Shown here piece after piece: positions 43,062 through 52,029 of a stretch of 64,000 nucleotides of DNA (position 1 is its first letter; each line of letters opens with the position of its first letter). Source of the DNA: GCA-2720975 sp964467985 (GTDB taxonomy: Bacteria > Planctomycetota > UBA1135 > GCA-002686595); the NCBI GenBank assembly GCA_964467985.1, contig CAYXTP010000003.1, positions 186,001 through 250,000 on the forward strand, written 5' to 3'. The position numbers and the translations under genes were made by a program. The notes below the pieces were generated by a model, which was not told the DNA's origin, did not search any database, and worked only from the letters and a program-made list of their open reading frames with translations.

Positions 43062-45761
43062 CTAGAGGCTGCGCCGCACGACGCCCACCTGATCCACAGA
43101 CACGGCGGCCATTCGTCCGGCGCGGCCTTCTACGAAAATTCCAAAGCGCAGGGGCTGGCTGGAACGACCTAGCGTTGGCAAGGACAGGTTCTCGATCACA
43201 GGGACTCCGTCAACCCAGAGCGTGATGGTGGTGTCGGACGACGTCTCCCCACGCTTCTCAATGCCGACGCGCATGGGTTCACCGACGTTCCACTGGGTCG
43301 TGAAGAGGTCCTGGGCTCCGGCGTCCAGTTCTCCCTTCTTGGTCAAGGTCACGCGTACAGCTCCGTCCCAATTCCGCACGAGTTCGACGGCGGCGTGGGT
43401 CCGAACCTCCTCCGAGCGGCTTTCGGTTTCGCGCGAGACGAAGATGCCCACGGTCACATCTCGTGACTCGGGCTGTACGGTGATTTCGGCTTCCAATGAG
43501 AGCAAGCGATCGGCGGGCAACTCCCTGTAGAGGCGCGTGCGACTCTCTTTGTTGAGCTGGCCTTCGATCCAAACTGCCCCGTCGTGCAGACGCACCTCGG
43601 CACCGTAGCCCTGATCGTAGGTCCAACCGTTTCCGACGCGCCCGACACGATCAAATCGATCGCGCCAAAATTCCTTGCTCTCGTGGTCGCGGATTCGTGC
43701 ACTCTGCTCCTCGGCGTAGGCACTCGGCAAATCGCCTTCGGGTTCGTTGCGGCGTACGTCCACGAGCTCGGCGAAACTGGCCTGGGCTTGACCGGAGTCC
43801 CCGCTCAAGTATTGCCACCAGGCACGGCCGTTGCGCGCCGACGCCAGATCGGGTGCACGGCGCAAGGCCTCACTGAAAGCAGACTCGGCCTTGCTCAGTT
43901 CTCCTAGGACCAGGAAATTCAAGCCGCGTCGAGCGTGGATGCTGGGACGTGCGGCGTCGATTTCCAGGGCCCGCTCGAAGTAGCGCTCGGCCGCTTCAGG
44001 GTCGTCGCCATTGCTGGCCAAGGCCCCCATGGCGATGAGTGCGTCGGGGAAATCCAACTCGTGGTCGAGTGCATCGCGGAAGCTCGCCAGTCCCTCGTCC
44101 AGCTCGTCCCGTTGCACTTGCAATCGACCTCGTTGATAGAGAGTCCAGACGTCCTCGGGATTGGACTCGTAGGCCATTTCGATGTAGGCCCACGCCTCTT
44201 CTGGGTGGCTGGTGATCTCTGCCAGCCAACTCAAGCTGCGCCAGCAGAGCCAGGCCCGGAAAGGATCCACGGCCGCAGCCTGGCGCAGCAGACGCAGCGC
44301 ATTGGCGTCATCCTCTTGATCCAGGGCGGCCAGCCCGCGCGCGAAGAGCAGGTCGAAGCTGGCGTCCGGTCCCCCGCCCTCATCCTGCTCCAACAGGTCG
44401 GCTTCGTCCCCTAGCAGGACCGATGCAGCCAGCACACCAGCCGGCCCCAGGTCCCCTTCGGGGTCTGCGTTGGCACCGCGCTCAAACGCGCTACGCGCCT
44501 GTTCAACCTGGCCCAAAGCCATGAGCACACGCCCGTAATCATTGCGGATGCCTACGCGTTCGGCTCGTAGGTTGCTGTCAGTTGGTTGGCGCGACTGGGC
44601 TTCAGTCAGGTGTTCAAGTGCCAACCCAGGCTGACCGGATTCCAAGAGGAAGCGTCCATACAGCCAACGCACGAGCCAGTCCGTGCGGGATCTGCGCAGT
44701 CCCTCCTCGAAGGCCTGCTGAGCGGGACCGTTCATGCGGAAACGGGCGTAGAGGTCGCCGAGTCGAGCCCAGGGCTCGGACTCCGTGTGCAGTTCTCCTT
44801 GCGTCAAGGAGAGGTACACCTCCAGGGCGGCCTCGAACTTGAAACCGAGCTCGTAGCAGCGAGCAAGGCCCAGGTGCGGGCGCACATCCGTGGGCTGCAA
44901 CTCAATGCACAGTCTGTAGAACTCCTCGGCAACCTCAAGGGCACGGGTGGTGTCATTGCGCAGCTCGAGACACTCGCCCGCGAAGCGCATCGCGCCGGCA
45001 AAATCACCAGGGCGCAGTTCCGTTCCTAGCGCGGCGCGACCCAGCTCGACCCGGTTGGCCGGCGTGTCGGCCAGCCCAAACTCCTGGACCCGCGAGGCCT
45101 CGTAGGCAACTGCTTGTTGACCGGGAAAGCGCTCCTTGCCCGTGCTGGGATCAATCTCCAGAAACAAGATTGCCTCCCCGCTCTCACTCAAGTCGAAGCG
45201 ACTCGCATTGCGGATGTGCCCAAATTTCAGGTTGGCCACCACGATCCAGTCGTAAAGTTTCTTGCGCGCCTCGATGCGGGCCAAGCGCTCGTCCACCGTA
45301 AGGTCCTCATCCGACGTCACGTTCACACGGGTCAACCCATCTGAGTTGCCCGAACCAGCGAGCGCTGCGGGCTCCATGGAAGATGCGTCGAACAGGCCTG
45401 CCGCCAAGCGGTGCGTGATGGGTGTACGCAGGTGCTCTCCCATGGCGCGCGCTGCGGGACCGTAGGCACTGGGCGGAGCCAAGGCGGGCAGCGCCCCGAG
45501 GGGCGGCATGACCAAGTCCAGCGGGGGCAGGGGAGTGGTATCCCGCGGAGGCGAGAACAAGTCCCGCTCAAAGGTGCCGCTGCGGACTTCGCTGGACAAG
45601 GCGAGCGAACTGTCGGGCACACGGATCGCGGAATAGGACTTGGCTTCTCCTGCACTGCGCCCGCGTAGCGCTACGTCCCCATCCGACACCAGCCCGTAGG
45701 CGCTCCAACCCAGCAGACCGGCCACGGCCAGGAAGACACCGACTTCCTTCTTCATTTCCAT
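43062..45761 (-). CDS. Membrane-anchored TPR protein with C-terminal beta-sandwich
   Basis: The 899-residue product begins with a single hydrophobic helix (about residues 8-24). It is followed by FERDLFSPPRD and a Pro-rich stretch that resembles the linker of GspC/PilP-type proteins, which start with one membrane helix and a similar motif. Residues of about 250-660 hold at least nine TPR-like helix pairs. The last 200 residues (from about WRDRFDRVG) form a predicted beta-sandwich with alternating strands (WTYDQGYGAEVRLHDGAVWIEG, TITLWVDGVPVIENL), similar in style to LamG or DUF1080-like modules. It sits between the PilO-like and G-like genes where GspC or PilP would be, so it may link the platform to substrate or envelope. 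Function is unproven. Confidence 0.75.
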   Translation of the reverse strand: MEMKKEVGVFLAVAGLLGWSAYGLVSDGDVALRGRSAGEAKSYSAIRVPDSSLALSSEVRSGTFERDLFSPPRDTTPLPPLDLVMPPLGALPALAPPSAYGPAARAMGEHLRTPITHRLAAGLFDASSMEPAALAGSGNSDGLTRVNVTSDEDLTVDERLARIEARKKLYDWIVVANLKFGHIRNASRFDLSESGEAILFLEIDPSTGKERFPGQQAVAYEASRVQEFGLADTPANRVELGRAALGTELRPGDFAGAMRFAGECLELRNDTTRALEVAEEFYRLCIELQPTDVRPHLGLARCYELGFKFEAALEVYLSLTQGELHTESEPWARLGDLYARFRMNGPAQQAFEEGLRRSRTDWLVRWLYGRFLLESGQPGLALEHLTEAQSRQPTDSNLRAERVGIRNDYGRVLMALGQVEQARSAFERGANADPEGDLGPAGVLAASVLLGDEADLLEQDEGGGPDASFDLLFARGLAALDQEDDANALRLLRQAAAVDPFRAWLCWRSLSWLAEITSHPEEAWAYIEMAYESNPEDVWTLYQRGRLQVQRDELDEGLASFRDALDHELDFPDALIAMGALASNGDDPEAAERYFERALEIDAARPSIHARRGLNFLVLGELSKAESAFSEALRRAPDLASARNGRAWWQYLSGDSGQAQASFAELVDVRRNEPEGDLPSAYAEEQSARIRDHESKEFWRDRFDRVGRVGNGWTYDQGYGAEVRLHDGAVWIEGQLNKESRTRLYRELPADRLLSLEAEITVQPESRDVTVGIFVSRETESRSEEVRTHAAVELVRNWDGAVRVTLTKKGELDAGAQDLFTTQWNVGEPMRVGIEKRGETSSDTTITLWVDGVPVIENLSLPTLGRSSQPLRFGIFVEGRAGRMAAVSVDQVGVVRRSL

Positions 45762-45776
45762 GGTTCTGATCCCGGG

Positions 45777-46568
45777 CTACTGCCCGGCCTCCTCGTCACT
45801 CAGATCCCGCTTGACGCGAACGACCTGGAACTCGATGTCTGCCTTGACCGAACCGATCTTGTTGCGTTCGTTCTCCACACTGAACTGACCGATGGCGAGG
45901 GGGCCGCCGGATCCCTCATCACTCGCCGGCTCTTGGCTGGCCACGATCAAGTCCGTGACGGACTCGGCGCTTGATAGCAAGGAGAAGGTGACGCTTGTAC
46001 GTTCCAGCGCCCCCAAGCCCCCACGGGATCCGAAGCCCGGGTCGAGTTTCACCACGATGCGACTGATGCGATCCACTCCGGACTCTGCGGCCAACCGGGC
46101 CACTCGCTCTAGAAGGTCCAGGGCCTCCAGGCGCCGCTCGATTTCCGGCAAGTTGTTGGTCTCGAGCATCTCGATGCCCCACCCGTCCGGGTAATTCATG
46201 CGCCGACGGCTGGCCAGCAAATCCAGATCCTCGCGCACTTCTTCCACGCGGGTGAAGTACGTCCCGCTGGGAGACCCCCCGGGCTCGACGACAAAGCCGG
46301 GCCGAGGCTGAAAGGCCGTAGCCTGGGAGAGCACGTCGATCGCCGCGCGCAGGGCATCATTCTCGTCAGAAGCTTCGTCGCGATGCGCGGCCGAGTAGCG
46401 TTCTGCATTCAGGTCCCCGCGATTGCGATTGCGCAAGCGCTTGGCAGTGCTCAAGTCCGATCCGTACAGGCTCTGCACGACGAACAGGCCGATGACGAAG
46501 ACCAGAAACCCGCTGCCGAGGGTGACCAGGAAGCGCTTGTTCTCTTGCCAGTAGTCGTTCATGTCCAT
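45777..46568 (-). CDS. PilO/GspM-like inner-membrane platform protein
   Basis: The ATG at 46568 lies two bases past the PilM-PilN stop, and AGGAG is nine bases upstream of it. The 263-residue product has one membrane helix at about residues 12-31 (LVTLGSGFLVFVIGLFVVQ). A helical segment of about 120 residues follows, then a small ferredoxin-like domain with strands such as SRIVVKLDPG and KADIEFQVVRV. That layout and the position after a PilM-PilN fusion match PilO/GspM, a scaffold for the T2SS or pilus inner-membrane ring. Sequence similarity is too weak for a firm name. Confidence 0.68.
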   Translation of the reverse strand: MDMNDYWQENKRFLVTLGSGFLVFVIGLFVVQSLYGSDLSTAKRLRNRNRGDLNAERYSAAHRDEASDENDALRAAIDVLSQATAFQPRPGFVVEPGGSPSGTYFTRVEEVREDLDLLASRRRMNYPDGWGIEMLETNNLPEIERRLEALDLLERVARLAAESGVDRISRIVVKLDPGFGSRGGLGALERTSVTFSLLSSAESVTDLIVASQEPASDEGSGGPLAIGQFSVENERNKIGSVKADIEFQVVRVKRDLSDEEAGQ

Positions 46569-46570
46569 GG

Positions 46571-48265
46571 CTAGAACTCCTCCTCGGAATCGTCTTGCGC
46601 CGGAGGCGGCGGCCCAAACAGACACAGGTCCAAGGAAAACTGGTCGCGATCGATAGACTCTTTCATGCGCGCGCCACTGCTCCCGTCCCCGACCAGGGAT
46701 TCGCGCAGGTTGAGCGTCATCTCCTGAAACTGACGGCTGGGGGAGTCCGTGCCGGGCCGGATCTGGCCGCGCACGAGGACCATGGGGCGATCGGAATTGC
46801 GCTCGACACCCAGCTCGGGGTCAAAGGACCATTCGCTGCTGAGTTCGGAGACCCAGAAGTCCGCCGGCAGAGAACGGTCAAGCTCGCTCATCAAGCGCGC
46901 ACCCTGCTCACCCAAACCGGCCACCCCTTGCAATTGGCTGGCGAGAACTCGCAGGGATTCGTTTTCCTCGATCAACTGTTCAGCCTCGCGGTGAATCCGC
47001 GTGGCCCGCGACAAGCGCGATTGCAGTCCAGCGTTTTCGCTGTTGACCTGATCCAGTTCGTCCGCCAGATGCACCGTCTTGAAACCCAAGTAGCAGACGG
47101 CCAGGAGGGCCGCGGCGATGAGCCACAGCGTCTCGCCCCAGAATGCGCGTTTCTTGGCCAGGGCCGCAGGCAAGATCTCCAAGCTGTAGGCCGCTGGATC
47201 AGAGCCCATGGTGGCCAGGCCCAGGGCGACGACGGCCTCAAGCTTGTACTCCTCGAGTAGAGCCGCGCTGTGTTCATCCAGCTTGCCCGTCTCAACCATG
47301 CGGAAGGCATCGAAGAGTTCGACGCTCACGCCCATGCCGCTGGAGATGTACTGGGGCAGGCCGTCCAGGGCAGCCCCCCCGCCACAGAGCAGTACGCGGT
47401 CCACCTTCAAACCGCTGATCTTGACCTGACTCTTGCAGAACAGAATCGCCGACTGCAACAGAGACAGGATCTGACCGGCCGCGCCCAAGATTGCACGACT
47501 CGCCTTCTCGTGATTGGGCGTCGCGTGGGACGCACCGGGACGCAGGCTCGCGAATTGCACCTTCAGCTTTTGCGCCTGGGCCAGTCCTACGCTGAAGCGC
47601 TGAGCCAAAGCCTGATCGAACAGTCGACTGCCACCGGACAGGTTGCGTGCAAACAGCAGGTCGGGCCCACGCGCGATCACGACATCGATGTTGTCATGGC
47701 CGATGTTGGCCAACAATACGGTCTCGTCTTCGACTACCCCGTAGTGAGTCCAGGCGTTGTACAGAGCAATGGCACCGGGGCTGAAACTGTCAAAGGTGCC
47801 ACCCGTCCGGTCCAATCCTTCAAGGTGGTCTTCGAGCAGCCCTTCGCGGGCCATGGCGAGCATGACCACATCCTCGCCCTCGACCTCAGGAAGTTCCGGC
47901 AGCAGATTGAAGTCGCTGGCCACATCCGACCCGGACTGGTCTCCGATCTCGGAAACCTCAAAACGCATCAGATTGCGCAGTTGCCAGTCGGGGACTCGAG
48001 GAACGCGGGTGTAGCGTACATTGACATCGCGTCCTGTCAGTCCGATGCGTGCGCCGGCGGGTTTGAAGCCTAGGGCGAGCTCTTCCCAGCCGCTCGTCAG
48101 CCAGGCCGTGTCCCCTTCCCCAGCATTGGATCCAGCATTGGATCCCAATGAGGGGTTGGCCGCCGCGTTGAATTCGGTGATGTGGAACGTGTTGCCCTTG
48201 TACTGCCCGCACAGGGCAACCGCCGAGCCGGCTCCTACATCTATGCCTGTTGAGGTTCGTGCCAT
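46571..48265 (-). CDS. PilM-PilN fusion (GspL-like)
   Basis: The 564-residue product joins two pilus-platform proteins. Residues of about 5-365 are an actin-like PilM domain: TGIDVGAGSAVALC, TVLLANIGHDNIDVVIARG, VDRVLLCGGGAALDG. After a linker (AAYSLEILPAALAKKR), a membrane helix at about 383-400 (LWLIAAALLAVCYLGF) is followed by a coiled coil and a small C-terminal alpha/beta domain, as in PilN. GspL of classical T2SS has the same order, so this is either a GspL relative or a PilMN fusion. The nucleotide-binding motifs look intact. It starts six bases after the FHA gene stop. It carries a short SNAG repeat near residue 43 encoded by a DNA tandem repeat. Confidence 0.82.
   Translation of the reverse strand: MARTSTGIDVGAGSAVALCGQYKGNTFHITEFNAAANPSLGSNAGSNAGEGDTAWLTSGWEELALGFKPAGARIGLTGRDVNVRYTRVPRVPDWQLRNLMRFEVSEIGDQSGSDVASDFNLLPELPEVEGEDVVMLAMAREGLLEDHLEGLDRTGGTFDSFSPGAIALYNAWTHYGVVEDETVLLANIGHDNIDVVIARGPDLLFARNLSGGSRLFDQALAQRFSVGLAQAQKLKVQFASLRPGASHATPNHEKASRAILGAAGQILSLLQSAILFCKSQVKISGLKVDRVLLCGGGAALDGLPQYISSGMGVSVELFDAFRMVETGKLDEHSAALLEEYKLEAVVALGLATMGSDPAAYSLEILPAALAKKRAFWGETLWLIAAALLAVCYLGFKTVHLADELDQVNSENAGLQSRLSRATRIHREAEQLIEENESLRVLASQLQGVAGLGEQGARLMSELDRSLPADFWVSELSSEWSFDPELGVERNSDRPMVLVRGQIRPGTDSPSRQFQEMTLNLRESLVGDGSSGARMKESIDRDQFSLDLCLFGPPPPAQDDSEEEF
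48121..48144 (-). repeat. 12-bp tandem repeat (two copies) in the PilM-PilN gene
   Basis: CAGCATTGGATC occurs at 48121-48132 and again at 48133-48144 and encodes the doubled SNAG motif in a loop near the start of the PilM domain. It is in frame; gain or loss of a copy would change only the loop length. Confidence 0.75.
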
Positions 48266-48270
48266 GTTGC

Positions 48271-50385
48271 TTACTGGCCGCCTCCATCATCGTGGGTCAC
48301 GTTGAATTCGTCCTTGAGATAGGTTCGCATGCGAGCCGCTAGGCCTTTGGCCTCTTGCCCGTCGAGTGTGTCGAGGATGGACTGCAGGCGTTGCACTTCA
48401 CGTCGGTCGAGGTCCGTTTCCAGGGCCAAGAGGTCCTGATCCACGCGCTCGACGAGCGCCTGCGCGCTGTCCTCAACTTCAGACCCCGAGTAGCGCTGGG
48501 CAATGACGTTCGACTGCTCACGGCACTGGCGATAAAGGCCCGCCAGGCGGAAGAAGCTGGCCCGCTCAATCTGACCTTCCAAGTCCCGCAGTTCCTCGAA
48601 GCCTGCGCGCAACAGGTTCGCCCGTTGGGACTCTGCCCGCTGCACGATGTGCTGTTCGAACGGATATTGGTCGAGTAGGCGCTGCCACAATCCCAGGCAC
48701 TCGCCAAGTCGACCCGACTGTTCGGCGCGGTCGGCATCTCCGGCCAGGTTGATGGCCGCCGTGCGCTCATCCTGGAAGCGCACCTGAATCAGAGGTTGAG
48801 CTCCGGCCGGGAGTTCGATGCTCAGGCGGTACGCGCCGCCCTGGCTTTGTCCACGAACCTTGCAGGGTTGGCCGAGTGCCAGGCGCAGCAAGTTGACGCC
48901 CCGACCCATGACGAGGTCCGTCACGCCCGTGGCTTCAAAATCCTCTTGGCGTTGGGCGTAGCCACCCTGGCCCATGGTGGCCAGGCCGCCATCCACGGCC
49001 CTGGGTTCTGCGGTCAGCCCCAAGACCAGAGGCCCGCTAGCGCCGGTGTTGAGGCGCACACCGTTACCCACAGCTGTCGGATGCAACTCCAGCGCCGCGC
49101 GGCTGTCGGAGCCCTGCGGTCGAACGTGTAGACCGGAAAGCAGAGTGGCGTCGACCTTGAAGAGGTTGAGCAAAGGTCCGACATCGAAGAATCGGTACTC
49201 GTCGAGCACGGCGCGCACTTCTCCGGTGCCGTCGACCGAGAGCCCCGCGTCGTCCACGGAAACGCGACCGGTCGCTTCTGCGGAATCGCCAGCAACCCGC
49301 GCGACCAAGACCACTCGCGCTTGGCTGTAGCCTTGTGGGACAGTGAGCTCGAACGACTGTTCAGCAAAGGCCGTGCTCTCTGCCAGGGGATCACCAAAGG
49401 CCGATACGCTGATAGAGCCTGTCGCCGATCCGCTAGGAGCTAATTCGATGCCCAGACGCAGATCCGCGGCCCCCGAAACACGAACACGGGCGCTGAGGAC
49501 CAGGCGCTGACTGTTGCGCACGTCGACCCAGGGTGATGCGTGCACGGCCTTCTCACCGGCCGCAAGGGAGACGGCCAACCCGGACTTGCCCGAGTAGGCA
49601 GCGCGTGTCGCGTTGTTGAAGGCGGCTTGGCCCTCGTCCAAAGCCTGCCACACTTCAGGACCCTCAAAGGAGTAGCCCTCGGCAAGCAGGTTCCCAGGCA
49701 GAGGCGTAACGGGTCGGCCGCCCGAGGCCTGCTCGCCGGCGCGGCCGAAGAACCACCACGCGGCTGCGGATCCAAGCGCAAGGACCACCAGAACCAGTGC
49801 ACCCACAGGTGACTTCTTCTGGGAGCGTGCCAGGTTCTCTGCACTGACTGTGTGCTGCTCCACTTCCTGAGGATGCCCGTCGGCCATCGCAGACGGAATG
49901 GGTGCTGGCGCGCTTCGGGGAGGGGGGGGCGCAGGGGCTGCCGCAGGAGCCCGGGAAGCCTGGGGGGCACGTCCGGGCACAGGGGGAGCCGGCTCTTCCA
50001 GAGCCAACTCAACGTCGGAAACTGAATCCCCTTCGAGGACAATTTCATCCGTTGTCCGCGCCCCCGAATTGGCTCCCGTGGTCTCGGGTTCCCCTTGGAC
50101 AAGGGTGCAGTGAATCGCTCCGAACGTCACGCGCTGACCGATGTCCAGCCGCGCCTCAAGAATCTTCGCGCTGCCGATGCGGGTGCCGTTGGTACTGCCC
50201 AGGTCGCGCACGCTGATGCCCTGGTCATCGAGGCTCAGCTGGGCATGGGCGCCCGAAACGGATCCGTCGTTCAAGTGCAGGGATGAGCCAGCCTTGCGTC
50301 CGACGCTGAAGCCCTCCCGCCCGATGGGAAAGGACTGACCCTCGAGTGCGCCGTTCTCGACGCGCAGGGAATACCGATGGGGCAT
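48271..50385 (-). CDS. FHA-domain membrane protein heading the pseudopilus operon
   Basis: The ATG at 50385 gives 704 residues; the frame is open 18 codons upstream, without conservation. The FHA domain spans about residues 1-95 with the phosphothreonine-binding features FSVGRKAGS, SGAHAQL and GSTNGTRI. A Pro/Ala-rich linker (about 120-175) leads to one membrane helix at about 196-212 (GALVLVVLALGSAAAWWFF). The C-terminal part is extracytoplasmic: beta-rich regions (SFEGPEVWQAL, VVLVARVAGDSAEATGRVSVDDAGLSVDG) and then a helical tail of about 160 residues. FHA domains read phosphothreonine, so the protein could report kinase activity to the platform encoded next. The Ser/Thr kinase at 54081 is the only kinase of that type in the window. 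Confidence 0.8.
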   Translation of the reverse strand: MPHRYSLRVENGALEGQSFPIGREGFSVGRKAGSSLHLNDGSVSGAHAQLSLDDQGISVRDLGSTNGTRIGSAKILEARLDIGQRVTFGAIHCTLVQGEPETTGANSGARTTDEIVLEGDSVSDVELALEEPAPPVPGRAPQASRAPAAAPAPPPPRSAPAPIPSAMADGHPQEVEQHTVSAENLARSQKKSPVGALVLVVLALGSAAAWWFFGRAGEQASGGRPVTPLPGNLLAEGYSFEGPEVWQALDEGQAAFNNATRAAYSGKSGLAVSLAAGEKAVHASPWVDVRNSQRLVLSARVRVSGAADLRLGIELAPSGSATGSISVSAFGDPLAESTAFAEQSFELTVPQGYSQARVVLVARVAGDSAEATGRVSVDDAGLSVDGTGEVRAVLDEYRFFDVGPLLNLFKVDATLLSGLHVRPQGSDSRAALELHPTAVGNGVRLNTGASGPLVLGLTAEPRAVDGGLATMGQGGYAQRQEDFEATGVTDLVMGRGVNLLRLALGQPCKVRGQSQGGAYRLSIELPAGAQPLIQVRFQDERTAAINLAGDADRAEQSGRLGECLGLWQRLLDQYPFEQHIVQRAESQRANLLRAGFEELRDLEGQIERASFFRLAGLYRQCREQSNVIAQRYSGSEVEDSAQALVERVDQDLLALETDLDRREVQRLQSILDTLDGQEAKGLAARMRTYLKDEFNVTHDDGGGQ

Positions 50386-50668
50386 GGACGGCGGGGGGGC
50401 AGGTCCGCAGGCGAGGCGGGAATAAGGAGAGTCCCCCACCGCCAGGGCCCCAAAAAAGGGCGCTCAGACCATGGAGGGTGATGAGAAGACCAGGCAGGGA
50501 AGGCAGGCGGCCTACCCTGCAGGGGCGGCCGAGTAACCCTCCTGGTGACACGCAGGGGGTGATGAGGCTTACCGGCGGGGGTGAGGGTAGCGCAGACCCC
50601 GCGCGCAGCAAAGGAGCCCACAAGAAGAACAGCGGCCGAGATAGACCTCTAGGCCGAGGGAGCGAGCT
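50386..50668 (-). other. Non-coding leader between radC and the pseudopilus operon
   Basis: This 283-base gap holds no supported gene on either strand. It is rich in runs of G and C. As it separates radC from the long minus-strand operon, the promoter of that operon should lie here or within radC, but I see no confident -35/-10 pair. Confidence 0.5.
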
Positions 50669-51280
50669 TCAAAACCCCATGGTCTCGCGTAAGGAGACCC
50701 ATCGACCCTGGCCTAGGACTACGTGATCCAGGAGCGGCACGCCCACCAAGCGGCCCACTTCCAATAAGCGTCTGGTCACCGCTTCGTCCTCAGAACTGGG
50801 CTGCGGGTCCCCCGAGGGATGGTTGTGGGCCACGATCAGGGCGGCGGCACCTCTGCGCAGGGCGGGTGCGAAGACCTCTCGGGGGTGGACCAGCGAACTG
50901 GTCAACGTACCTAGACTCACCACCTGCCGACTCCGCAGACGATGGCGAGGGTCCAAGAACAACGCGTGGAAACTCTCCTGTTGGACCCCCCTCAACTCGG
51001 GGGCCAGGAGTCGGTAAACCGCCTCGGGCCGCCCGAGATGCGGCCGGGGCTTCAGGCGATCCCTCTCGACCCAGCGTCCGAGCCCAAAAGCCGCCTCGAG
51101 ACGTCGTGCCTGGGGCTGGGTCAACTTATGGCAGCGGGCCAATTCCTGCACAGAAAGACGCGCCAGCCCCCCCAAGCCCTCGGTGGACAGAATCACCTTG
51201 GCGGCGTCGCAGTCCCTTGGTCGACCGCCCAGAACTCTAGCGAGCAGGCTGATTGGGTCTGAATCTTCAACAGGCAGCAC
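50669..51280 (-). CDS. radC: RadC-family JAB/JAMM protein
   Basis: RadC proteins carry a JAB/MPN metal-binding fold; their exact role in DNA repair or natural transformation remains unsettled. The 203-residue product has an N-terminal helical, HhH-like part (GGLARLSVQELARCHKLTQPQARRLE). The RadC core has HPREVFAPALRRGAAALIVAHNHPSG. The JAMM ligands are His152, His154 and Asp165 in the order HxH-x10-D. The GTG at 51280 is the first start that keeps the HhH-like part. The gene stands alone, with gaps on both sides. Confidence 0.93.
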   Translation of the reverse strand: MLPVEDSDPISLLARVLGGRPRDCDAAKVILSTEGLGGLARLSVQELARCHKLTQPQARRLEAAFGLGRWVERDRLKPRPHLGRPEAVYRLLAPELRGVQQESFHALFLDPRHRLRSRQVVSLGTLTSSLVHPREVFAPALRRGAAALIVAHNHPSGDPQPSSEDEAVTRRLLEVGRLVGVPLLDHVVLGQGRWVSLRETMGF

Positions 51281-51447
51281 GAGTTGAATGACGATTGCCC
51301 CCCGCGACGGTGTCCCTGTGAGGCCAAGGACCCAATCTGCCCTGCCTCTCGGGCAACCTCTGGATTAGGGGGAATCAATCCCAGAAAGTCCGCCGAGGTA
51401 TATAGGCGCGGGGCACTTGCCTCGCGGAACGAAGCGAAGGAGGAAAC

Positions 51448-51597
51448 GTGAGCGTCCTTGCGACAACCCTTGGCGCAGCCCTCTTGGGGACCTGGTTGGT
51501 GGAGACCCTGATCTTTGCCTACTTCTGGGTCTGTGATTGGCGCGACATGGCGCGCGGCTTGGACGCACGACCCCTTGAGCCCACTTCTATGAGGTAG
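51448..51597 (+). CDS. Small membrane protein (49 aa) with near-perfect ribosome-binding site
   Basis: An ORF of 49 codons runs from GTG at 51448 to TAG at 51595. AAGGAGG at 51437-51443 precedes the start by four bases, the strongest Shine-Dalgarno sequence I see in the window. The product has one hydrophobic stretch at about residues 3-28 (ATTLGAALLGTWLVETLIF), then YFWVCDWRDMARGLDARP and a short tail. The charge pattern predicts a single-span or peripheral membrane peptide. A TATA-like sequence (TATATAGG) lies near 51399-51406. No family is recognised. It is divergent from radC. Confidence 0.6.
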   Translation: MSVLATTLGAALLGTWLVETLIFAYFWVCDWRDMARGLDARPLEPTSMR

Positions 51598-52029
51598 GCG
51601 CTAAGGGTCAAAGGGGGGCCTCGCCCACATTGGACGGGAGAGGCTGACGAGCGGCCGCGATAAGAGCTTCGGCTCGGCGCGGCTGCTCTCTTTTGGGCTC
51701 AGTTCTCGCACATCAGCTCGCTGCCCCCTCGCCACCTGTCGATCATGGCGACCTGCCCGGTACGGTCCAGGCCCCCATCGGACAGTTTGTGAACTGACTG
51801 GGTTTGGTGTGCATCCATCCCGGGAATCGCCCCCAGCTTCAATGAAAAGGGGCTACCGGCCAGCAGGCCCCCCCTCCTCACGCATCGGGTCCCGAGGAGT
51901 GGTCTCCAACGCCCACAGACGAGGCCAAAGGAAGGAATGCTGTTTGTGGCTAGGCCCACTGAACCCAGTCAGTTCTGACAGGTTGCCCACCTAGACGATT
52001 GGCCCAGCACACCCGAGAGGACACCCGAC
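51598..52029. other. Non-coding region between the 49-aa ORF and the peptidase gene
   Basis: No convincing gene is present in these 432 bases. A minus-strand frame of 86 codons (51699-51959) has no ribosome-binding site and no family resemblance. AGAGC at 51663-51667 and GCTCT at 51685-51689 could form a weak stem followed by CTTTT on the plus strand, possibly ending the small ORF transcript. Confidence 0.45.

Noticed and set aside
51699..51959. An 86-codon minus-strand frame in the gap near 51.8 kb
   Set aside because: No ribosome-binding site, a rare start codon, no membrane or domain pattern. I leave the region as non-coding.
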